A DNA stretch of 64,000 nt from Deferribacter abyssi. Lineage in GTDB: Bacteria; Chrysiogenota; Deferribacteres; Deferribacterales; Deferribacteraceae. Shown here piece after piece: positions 58,192 through 64,000 of the stretch (positions within the stretch are counted from its first letter, which is position 1; each line of letters begins with the position of its first letter). The notes beneath the pieces are model-generated. The model did not search any database and had not been told where the DNA came from. It worked only from the letters and a program-made list of their open reading frames with translations. The stretch lies in the NCBI RefSeq assembly GCF_049472655.1, contig NZ_JAQNCS010000009.1, forward strand, positions 44,110 to 108,109, read 5' to 3'. The translations under genes and the position numbers were made by a program.

Positions 58192-60183
58192 TTAAGCTTT
58201 CTTCACCAAAGCTCTGTAATCTACAGCCTTGGCACCACATTCGATTCTTACCTTGTATTCGATACCGTCCACGCTCCATCCCTGTTTACTCTCCAGATAC
58301 GGAGTCTGAATCCCGTTTAAGAAAAATACGGTTACAGTCTTTCCTTTAGGCCCGGCCAGGTAAAATGCAGTTTCCGAATCATCATCGAGCCTTGCATCAT
58401 AAATCCTTTCAAAATAATTTCCGGCATAAGGATTAACCTTGTTTGGATTAGCTTGAGTGCCTTCAAACTGAGAATTAAAGAACTGCTCTGCTGTTCCTTC
58501 CAGAGATACAGGTGCAATGAAATATCTCGGTCTGATATTCAGCCTGCGCTTTCCGGAAACATCTTTTTGCTTTTTCATCAAAGCAATGGCGCTTGCAATG
58601 GTAGAAACATCCACACTTCCAGTTGTAAGAATGTTTTTATGAGCAGCATCAAAAATAGGTTTACCATCCCCCATAACAGAGTTTGCAATAAGCACAGCAT
58701 AAACCACATCCCCAATCTTCCTGGCAGCAGCCTCTCCCATTGCCCTTGGAATATCAGTCAGAGCCTGCAGATCATCGTTGATTATAGCTTCTCTGGTAAT
58801 GGCAAAAAGCTTTCCATATTTTGCAATTTGATACTGCTCAAATGTTTCTTCTCGTTTTCCATGCTTGTATTCACCGGATTCTGGAATTTCATCCAGGTCA
58901 TCAATTTCACCAGGTCTTACAAGCGTATGAATCTTAAAATCGCTCACAGAGCCGACACCGCACCACTTCTGCCATGTTTCTTCAGCCTCTTCATAACCTT
59001 TAAGCAAAGACTTATTTGCACTGTCGCTCAAAATTATAGGAAAATCAGAAGTTGTCAAAGCTCTGCCCACCATCTCCATCACATTACCGGGTATCCTTTC
59101 CCCTCTGATTCTAAGAGCTTCTCTTGCCAGCTCTCTCAAGCTATATCCCATCAGCTCATCAGCACCTGCAGCAGGCTTTTCAGGTGCAAGACCTGCTCTC
59201 ATCAAAAGGGAATCTGTCGCAGCACTGCGAAATTTATCCCTTTCATCAGTCAATACAGATGCCCTAAAAGAAGGATATGTCTCTTCTCTTTTCATGATCT
59301 GCTCCATAATCATTTTTCTTGCCTCATCCACATTCACTCCATCATCTATAAGCTTTCTTTCAAACTGCTCATCCATACCGAGCTTTTCACACATAGCCCT
59401 GATTTCATTTACTCTTTCCCTCTCAGCTCTTCTTGCTTCCTCTTCAATTCTCTTTCTCTGCTCTTCATTCAGATCCACAACTTTCCTCTCACCATTAGTA
59501 GCCTTTTTCTCCTCTTTCTTTTCGTCACCTTCTTTGACTCCCAGCTTATCCATAAACGCCCTTGCTTCATCATCGCTCGCATTTTCAGGCAGCCCCTTTG
59601 CTACCAGAAATTTCCTCAATTCATCAGAAATTTTCATCTTTTCCCCCTCCTTTATTTCTTCTCTTACTTTTGCAAATTCATCTGCACCAATAGGTACGAC
59701 AGAAACTTCTCTGAGCACCCAATCGGTCACAACTTTCACAGGTCCTTCAAATGTCCTGCCGTTTATTACCTGACTCTCACCTTCAGGTATCCAGACTGCC
59801 TTATTCACTCTATATCCGGCCGATACATCGGTGAGATGCCCTTCCTTAACCTTTGTAAACACATCATCAGCCAAAGACGAAAACACGCTTCTGCCTAAAA
59901 CCTTATCCCCTTCTATCCGTAAATTACGGACAGAGCCTATCACCGTAGAAGTGTCATACTTGCTGTGAGTATCAAGCAGCGGCACCTGTCCGTTATCAGG
60001 TAGTTTCAATCCATCCATCAACAAAATTTCATCCACCACTTCAAACCTTTCCCAATCAAATACAGGCACCGGCGCCTCGGTAGCCACCACCACATCGACA
60101 CTTCTTTCCTCTTCGTTCAGGCTTGCTGGCTTGCCGTTTGCCACCTCAAAGACAGCAGTCCTGTAATTCATTTTTTCCTTCAT
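58192..60183 (-). CDS. Prohead protease-scaffold-major capsid fusion
   Basis: 663 residues from ATG 60183, six bases after GGAGGG. Residues about 1-185 form an HK97-type prohead protease, with His in LLDTHSK and Ser in TDVSAGYRV. Residues about 190-310 are charged and helical, like a scaffold (EEEARRAERERVNEI). From about 315 onward is a major capsid protein (Mu gpT-like: GRALTTSDFPIILSD, WCGVGSVSDFKIH, FDAAHKNILTTG). The protease should cut itself and the scaffold free during maturation. Confidence 0.9.
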   Translation of the reverse strand: MKEKMNYRTAVFEVANGKPASLNEEERSVDVVVATEAPVPVFDWERFEVVDEILLMDGLKLPDNGQVPLLDTHSKYDTSTVIGSVRNLRIEGDKVLGRSVFSSLADDVFTKVKEGHLTDVSAGYRVNKAVWIPEGESQVINGRTFEGPVKVVTDWVLREVSVVPIGADEFAKVREEIKEGEKMKISDELRKFLVAKGLPENASDDEARAFMDKLGVKEGDEKKEEKKATNGERKVVDLNEEQRKRIEEEARRAERERVNEIRAMCEKLGMDEQFERKLIDDGVNVDEARKMIMEQIMKREETYPSFRASVLTDERDKFRSAATDSLLMRAGLAPEKPAAGADELMGYSLRELAREALRIRGERIPGNVMEMVGRALTTSDFPIILSDSANKSLLKGYEEAEETWQKWCGVGSVSDFKIHTLVRPGEIDDLDEIPESGEYKHGKREETFEQYQIAKYGKLFAITREAIINDDLQALTDIPRAMGEAAARKIGDVVYAVLIANSVMGDGKPIFDAAHKNILTTGSVDVSTIASAIALMKKQKDVSGKRRLNIRPRYFIAPVSLEGTAEQFFNSQFEGTQANPNKVNPYAGNYFERIYDARLDDDSETAFYLAGPKGKTVTVFFLNGIQTPYLESKQGWSVDGIEYKVRIECGAKAVDYRALVKKA

Positions 60184-60186
60184 CAA

Positions 60187-61650
60187 TCACCCTCCATACG
60201 CATAGATTAGAGCTGGATCGCCCTTCTCCTCATCGGTCAAAATAGCAGGATTATTCGCCAAAGCTGTGCTCACGTCTTCCATAGTAAGCCCCCGCTCCTC
60301 AAGCATCCGCATAAATTCGGCAAATTCATCTAAAACCACTTCAGGGTCTCTACCCCTGCTCTTTATGATTTCTATTGGAGATTTCAACTTGGCTTTTACC
60401 TGGTCGATATCCGCCTTTCCTTCGCGCAAAGGATCAATTGACTCAATGCCTGGCGGCAGCCAGCTTGCTTTCAAATACTTCAATCTATTTTGAAAATAAT
60501 CCGGAATATTCAACTTACCGCTCATCACTGCAAAATCCATAAATTTTGCATAAATCTTCCTGCAAAACTGCCTTTCCATCCTGCGCTGCATAGGTTTGAA
60601 CCCTTTGATGATGTCGTTTCTAATACCTCTCAAATTGGAGTAATTTATCCCCTCATAATCCCCGGTTAAAAGCTCATAACTGACACCCACAGTGATGGCC
60701 ACAGTGCGCAGGATAAACTTTACAAAAGGATTAAAAGCATTCGCCGTTCTGTTTGACGCTGCAAATTTTATTTCTTCTCCAGGACGCAAATATTCGATTA
60801 TGGCATTTTCAAGTTCATCTATTCTTTCGTAAGAATCACCGTAAATAGTGGTAGCCTGCCTGATTCCTGGATTTGGTGACACCACAAAAGCAAGCCATTT
60901 TGAAGCTAATTTTGCAGCATCAATCTCTGCCGAGATATAATCATCCAAATCATGAGCCAGCAAAATAGCAGGAGTAAAAATACTCATCCCCCTGATCTGG
61001 TCAGAATCAATCACCTCAAAACCGTGAATCATATTCTCAGCAGGTATCCTGACAGTCTTTCCCCACCCGTCAGGATCCGTAAAATGATACGCCACAGCCC
61101 TGCCTGTTGCAGGGTCATACTCTATCCCCATATCTATTCTGTTTTTTCCTTGAGGCTTTGCTCCAAGACTTGTGAGCCATTTGGAATCCATCAACTGAAT
61201 AGCAAAAGGTAAAAATCTGTTTTTATCGTTTACTTTTCTGAAAATCACAAAGAATTCGCCGTTTTCCACGTCCTGCCTTTTGGCAAGCTGCTGCATCTCA
61301 TAAAAATCCTGCAGGCCTCTAATATCGGCCTCATCACTCCAGAAGTTAAAAGCATCTTCGATTTTTTGATTCAACACCCTGTCCAGCTTGTTATCAGGCC
61401 CTTTTACCCTTGCTTGTAATTTCAAACCAACCCCAACTGTAAAATCCACAATATTTCTCACAGCCCTTGCAAAATAAGGGAAATCCCTCACAAGCTGCTT
61501 TATTCTCGAAGTCACCATCTGGTGAGAGCTTCTGATAAGGTCGTTTATATTCGGATTTACAGGAATCCAGTCGCCTGTGGAGTTTGTCACCTTTGCAGCT
61601 GCATAGCTTCTCTTATACTGCCTGCCTATTTTACACCCAAAACTCACCAT
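60187..61650 (-). CDS. Portal protein, lambda family
   Basis: 487 residues of the lambda gpB portal family, twelve copies of which form the DNA gate. Motifs are the start RSYAAAKVTNSTGDW, RSSHQMVTSRIKQLVRDFPYFARAVRN (in parts), MIHGFEVIDSDQIRGMSIFTPAI (in parts) and GINYSNLRGIRNDIIKGFKPMQRR (in parts). It overlaps gpW by seven bases and ends three bases before the capsid gene. Confidence 0.93.
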   Translation of the reverse strand: MVSFGCKIGRQYKRSYAAAKVTNSTGDWIPVNPNINDLIRSSHQMVTSRIKQLVRDFPYFARAVRNIVDFTVGVGLKLQARVKGPDNKLDRVLNQKIEDAFNFWSDEADIRGLQDFYEMQQLAKRQDVENGEFFVIFRKVNDKNRFLPFAIQLMDSKWLTSLGAKPQGKNRIDMGIEYDPATGRAVAYHFTDPDGWGKTVRIPAENMIHGFEVIDSDQIRGMSIFTPAILLAHDLDDYISAEIDAAKLASKWLAFVVSPNPGIRQATTIYGDSYERIDELENAIIEYLRPGEEIKFAASNRTANAFNPFVKFILRTVAITVGVSYELLTGDYEGINYSNLRGIRNDIIKGFKPMQRRMERQFCRKIYAKFMDFAVMSGKLNIPDYFQNRLKYLKASWLPPGIESIDPLREGKADIDQVKAKLKSPIEIIKSRGRDPEVVLDEFAEFMRMLEERGLTMEDVSTALANNPAILTDEEKGDPALIYAYGG

Positions 61651-61865
61651 CTCCCCCTGCCATTCTTTGCAATTACACGAGGTGAAGCCTTACCTTCTTC
61701 CATATCAGCCATGTAGGAAACATAATCGAGAGCAGCCTGAAACTCGGCAAAGGACTTATACCGCATCCTGCGGCCGCCTATGGTATATTCTTCCACCGTC
61801 CATTTACCGTCTGCCAGGTCATCAAGCATTTTTTTGCGGAGTTCCGCCCAATTTGTAAAACTCAT
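61644..61865 (-). CDS. gpW-like head completion protein
   Basis: 73 residues, a small helical protein right before the portal gene as gpW is in lambda. It has the pattern LADGKWTVEEYTIGGRRMRYKSFAEF (in parts), like the short gpW/FII family in which a beta hairpin joins two helices. It probably fills the portal exit before tail attachment. The usual terminase gene does not lie upstream. Confidence 0.8.
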   Translation of the reverse strand: MSFTNWAELRKKMLDDLADGKWTVEEYTIGGRRMRYKSFAEFQAALDYVSYMADMEEGKASPRVIAKNGRGRW

Positions 61866-61900
61866 ACCTATAATATATCCATAGATTTTATCTATAATGC

Positions 61901-61940
61901 TGTATGAGGACGTATAAGGACGTATGAGGAGCTATGAGGA
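61901..61940 (+). repeat. Four 10-bp direct repeats upstream of the head genes
   Basis: TGTATGAGGA, CGTATAAGGA, CGTATGAGGA and GCTATGAGGA follow each other without gap. The period equals one DNA turn, so a protein could bind the same face four times. It lies in the gap between the HEPN gene and gpW (61866-62019), which holds no gene. The function may be regulation or packaging; nothing more can be seen. Confidence 0.8.
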
Positions 61941-62019
61941 GAAAAAAGGTATTGACAGACTGCTAAAACATCGTTTGAAACTTATAATTATAAATTTTAT
62001 TTATAAAATAGAAATCAAA

Positions 62020-62409
62020 TCAATATCTCTGAATCTGCTTTATTAAACTATGACATTTTTCAGCGTGAGATATTGCCTTGTCTAAGTCTTCTTTGTTCAA
62101 CTTTTCATCTTCATAATCAGCATTTACTCTCAATCTTCTTAAAGTTTCAAATATGTGTGGTAAACTCCGTACCTTTCTTTGTTCCCTACCTAACATCTTT
62201 AAAATTTTAACTATTTCATCATGAGAACCTTTAAACTCACTCATAAAATCATAAAAATCAAATCTTTTAATTTTATCACGTGCAGGCCTGAAAACGGAAT
62301 AATAAGCCCTACTAATCCCGGTTCGAATAAAATGCTGCTCTTCAACCCATTGTGAGTTATTTTTTATTGTTTTTGAAACTTCAAGAAACTTATAAAAATC
62401 AAAACTCAT
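62020..62409 (-). CDS. HEPN-like domain protein
   Basis: 129 residues, all helical, with HEPN-type hallmarks: RTGISRAYYSVFRPARD in the second helix and LRRLRVNADYEDEKL in the fourth, then AISHAEKCHSL. The canonical RNase motif RX4-6H is not clear; the conserved Arg and the ADY core are. HEPN proteins act as RNases in toxin and defence systems or as binding partners. It is the last gene of a tight three-gene set (gaps of 6 and 3 bases) with more AT than the phage genes around it. Confidence 0.7.
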   Translation of the reverse strand: MSFDFYKFLEVSKTIKNNSQWVEEQHFIRTGISRAYYSVFRPARDKIKRFDFYDFMSEFKGSHDEIVKILKMLGREQRKVRSLPHIFETLRRLRVNADYEDEKLNKEDLDKAISHAEKCHSLIKQIQRY

Positions 62410-62415
62410 ATACCA

Positions 62416-62745
62416 TTAAACTGTCGTTATAAATATTTTTTCAACCAACGGAAAAGGCTGTTCGTAAATATAATCATAAACATCATCAAGTTTATCATAA
62501 ACATCAACATCAGCATCTTTTAAAATAAAATAAAATTTCCCACCCTCAACTTTAAACTCCACCTCACCATCAAAAACACTCTTAATTTTATCTTCAATAA
62601 TTTTCAAAGTCTTCTTTATTCTTTTATTCAAATAGATATCGCTTGCTTTATTACTATCAATGTATTGAGGTGTTGTTTGACTAATACGCTTCAACACAAC
62701 AGGCGGTTTTCTAATATAACTCTCAACATACTCTACATGAGCCAT
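62416..62745 (-). CDS. Unknown 109-residue cassette protein
   Basis: Not recognised. Polar N-terminus with Arg/Lys (ESYIRKPPVVLKRISQTTP), a helix (RIKKTLKIIEDKIKSVF) and strands with EVEFKVEGGKFYFILKD. No Cys or membrane segment. It is placed between the DUF3467-like and HEPN genes and so may be their partner, for instance an antitoxin or regulatory subunit; this is only by position. Confidence 0.65.
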   Translation of the reverse strand: MAHVEYVESYIRKPPVVLKRISQTTPQYIDSNKASDIYLNKRIKKTLKIIEDKIKSVFDGEVEFKVEGGKFYFILKDADVDVYDKLDDVYDYIYEQPFPLVEKIFITTV

Positions 62746-62748
62746 ATT

Positions 62749-63072
62749 CTACTCCTTGTCTTTAAAGATCTTTCCTTCCACTACATCCAATATAAACTGT
62801 GCAATCTCTTTAGCTTTATCAGGAGTCATAAGCAATTCTATTTCAACCCGTCTTTCACCATCAAACTCTTGTTTGTTTATTTTACTTTCCTCTACTAAAC
62901 CAGTTTTTTCATCCACTTCAAGCTCTACACTCTCCGGCAATGTTAAATCCTCATAATAAAACTTTAATGTAACTAATCCATTCAAATTTAAACCGCCATA
63001 AGCACCATTTACAAATTTCTGAGTAAAATCTTTAGTTTTTATATATTTTACTTTTACTTTCTTTGTTTCCAT
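62749..63072 (-). CDS. Unknown 107-residue protein, weakly DUF3467-like
   Basis: Beta-rich first half with NGAYGGLNLNGLVTLKFYYEDL, then RRVEIELLMTPDKAKEIAQFILD, a strand-helix ending similar to DUF3467-type proteins. The family match is weak and from memory. First gene of the HEPN set. It has no Cys. Its role is unknown. Confidence 0.6.
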   Translation of the reverse strand: METKKVKVKYIKTKDFTQKFVNGAYGGLNLNGLVTLKFYYEDLTLPESVELEVDEKTGLVEESKINKQEFDGERRVEIELLMTPDKAKEIAQFILDVVEGKIFKDKE

Positions 63073-63137
63073 ATCAATTCCTAATTCTTTCTTTTATTAT
63101 TTATATCGACCAATTTTCTTAAAAGTCAATAGAATTT

Positions 63138-63329
63138 TCACTCCTCCAGAGCATCTCTCACCACCTCTGCCACCTCGCTTAATACCATCACCACGCCCTC
63201 GTAAGCCATCTTCAGCTGTCTGTCACTCGTTTGCACTGCCACCCCTTCCATCAGCTCTACAACCATACAAAGTTTCCTCAATGCCACATTCAACCTGTCC
63301 ACCATTTCCAAATCTTTTACAGCACTCAC
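63138..63329 (-). CDS. Small helical phage protein
   Basis: 63 residues, almost all helix, with a Leu/Val-rich heptad pattern (LNVALRKLCMVVELMEGV, VVMVLSEVAEVVRDALEE). It lies ten bases after the antirepressor gene on the same strand and is probably co-expressed. It may be a small regulator or only a dimeric helical protein; no family is recognised. Confidence 0.55.
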   Translation of the reverse strand: MSAVKDLEMVDRLNVALRKLCMVVELMEGVAVQTSDRQLKMAYEGVVMVLSEVAEVVRDALEE

Positions 63330-63339
63330 AGCCCACCCC

Positions 63340-64000
63340 TTACTTTGTTACCTTTGCAATGTCGATTTTTTCCGTCTCTTTTAGCATTTTAAAAAGCCCC
63401 AGGATATATTCCTGTCCCTTTGGTGTAATAAGCGGCTGTAGGTAGATTTTTTCACCTTTATCGCCCATTTTTATCACTTTCTCAATTACCGTAAACCTGC
63501 CCAGATCCACATGCTTTTGATAAGGCAGATTATTTGGCATCAACAATCCATATTCTTTCAGTTTTTGAAAAAGTTTTCTTGGTCCATAGCCAATCACCTT
63601 TGCAAACTGAGCAATAGTCAAGTTTGTATCCTGAGCCATCAAAATATCATAATTTTCTGCCTTTGGCCTAAGTCTCTGCACCTCAGCCTTTAATTCCTTG
63701 ATCCGCCTATCTGCCACCAGCACCGCCTTTGCCAGCAGCACATCTTCCGGTTGATTCTCAACCTGCCCGATTTCGTATTTCCCTGTCTTTCTGATACTCG
63801 GTAAAACTTCCGAAGTTACCCATTTACGAAACTTTTTAGCATTCGGTTTGTTACTCCGCAAAATCAAAGCATATAAACCAGACTCATTAATCAACCAAAC
63901 CTTTCTATGTTGACCTGATACGTAAATTTTACGGGTCAGCTTTTCATCATCTTCGAGTTTTCTTAAAGCAACTTCAGTATCTCTATAACCTAATATCTCA
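63340..64000 (-). CDS. BRO-N/KilAC phage antirepressor (5' end cut by window)
   Basis: The frame is open through to the right edge; the first Met inside the window (63894) is internal, because the preceding codons give a classic BRO-N continuation (EILGYRDTEVALRKLEDDEK, VWLINESGLYALILRS, FRKWVTSEVLPSIRKTGKY). After a coiled linker, residues toward the C-terminus form a KilAC-type DNA-binding domain (TIAQFAKVIGYGPRKLFQKL, ITPKGQEYILGLF). Antirepressors of this type act in phage lysis-lysogeny control. At least 219 residues are visible. Confidence 0.88.
   Translation of the reverse strand, partial: EILGYRDTEVALRKLEDDEKLTRKIYVSGQHRKVWLINESGLYALILRSNKPNAKKFRKWVTSEVLPSIRKTGKYEIGQVENQPEDVLLAKAVLVADRRIKELKAEVQRLRPKAENYDILMAQDTNLTIAQFAKVIGYGPRKLFQKLKEYGLLMPNNLPYQKHVDLGRFTVIEKVIKMGDKGEKIYLQPLITPKGQEYILGLFKMLKETEKIDIAKVTK

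Larger units (their letters stand above)
41875..64000. mobile_element. Prophage, lambda-like siphovirus morphogenesis module (partial)
   Basis: From about 41.88 kb to the right edge nearly all genes are phage genes on the minus strand: antirepressor, head, lysis, tail tube, chaperones, tape measure, tip and fibres in lambda-like order. Base composition is visibly richer in G and C than the host genes to the left. The left boundary is set at a tRNA-like fragment. Integrase, immunity and terminase genes are not in view, so the element continues beyond 64000. Both the boundary and intactness are inferred. Confidence 0.9.

Noticed and set aside
58453..59898. Long plus-strand frame of 481 codons opposite the capsid gene
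   Set aside because: Ser/His/Phe-rich composition typical of an antisense shadow; the minus-strand gene has clear protease and capsid motifs.
61952..61988. Plus-strand TTGACA and TATAAT near the 10-bp repeats
   Set aside because: Spacing is 25 bases and no plus-strand gene follows, so it is not supported as a promoter.
1..64000. CRISPR arrays, intact insertion sequences, rRNA or complete tRNA genes
   Set aside because: I looked for regular repeat-spacer patterns, transposase motifs and cloverleaf arms and saw none apart from the tRNA-like fragment at 41.88 kb.

Overview
The window looks like about 41.9 kb of chromosome from an AT-rich Gram-negative bacterium, followed by about 22 kb of a lambda-like siphophage prophage that runs off the right edge. 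The host part has an outer-membrane lipoprotein export system (LolCDE plus a LolB-like lipoprotein), a K+-dependent membrane pyrophosphatase, an aldehyde:ferredoxin oxidoreductase and fatty-acid, shikimate and purine housekeeping genes with strongly AT-biased codons. This gene content and AT richness fit a Deferribacter-type organism (Deferribacteres), but the taxon is inferred from gene flavour, not from a database match.

Layout of the host part. 1-5072 (minus strand): a receiver, a phosphotransfer-like protein, a J-domain/TPR protein, a HAD phosphatase, a DUF3108-like protein, ispF, a four-cysteine miniprotein missing from simple ORF calls, an alpha/beta hydrolase and a CsoR-type repressor. 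5229-9121 (plus): two overlapping CPA2-like antiporter genes (one lacking the ion-binding Asp) and an unknown two-TM protein. 9114-37760 (minus): a long run of tightly packed, often overlapping genes: murB, a 6-oxopurine-type MTA/MTI phosphorylase, a TRIC channel, lolD and lolC/E, guaA, guaB, nadE with a separate nitrilase-type amidase, moaC, an SH3 protein, ychF, hppA, pth, prs, ispE, lolB-like, a TPR lipoprotein, accC, accB, efp, an Xaa-Pro peptidase, aroQ, a roadblock protein, a TPR protein, aroB, aroK, a PBP with a degenerate glycosyltransferase half, rdgB, rph and a GerMN-domain protein. The lolB-ispE-prs-pth-ychF and gerM-rph-rdgB orders match classical synteny. 38002-41505 (plus): an SCP2-like protein, an iron-type alcohol dehydrogenase and a tungsten-type aldehyde oxidoreductase. 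41498-41857 (minus): a cupin.

The prophage begins near 41.88 kb at a GC-rich piece resembling the 3' end of a tRNA (candidate attachment site). All its morphogenesis genes are on the minus strand, so the module reads from right to left: BRO/KilAC antirepressor (cut by the window edge), a HEPN-containing three-gene cassette, gpW-like protein, portal, fused prohead protease/major capsid, decoration protein, XhlA-like protein, lysozyme, holin, head-tail proteins, tail tube, tail chaperones with a programmed -1 frameshift, tape measure, gpM/gpL/gpK-like tip proteins, a gpI+gpJ-like fusion, and tail fibre genes. No integrase, repressor or terminase is in view.

The most unusual system is at 42.0-46.0 kb. 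A tail-fibre protein ends in a 102-residue domain with 28 cysteines spaced every three or four residues. It is followed in the same operon by a 250-residue unknown protein, two radical-SAM enzymes (one with a SPASM-like C-terminus) and a small acidic repeat protein. I infer a phage whose adhesin is post-translationally modified, probably with thioether cross-links as in radical-SAM RiPPs. Other points of note are a plus-strand two-TM gene with its own consensus promoter and an apparently leaderless start, sitting next to the tape measure gene (possible superinfection-exclusion moron), a four-unit 10-bp direct repeat before the head genes, and a 50-bp element present in two divergent intergenic regions of the host part.
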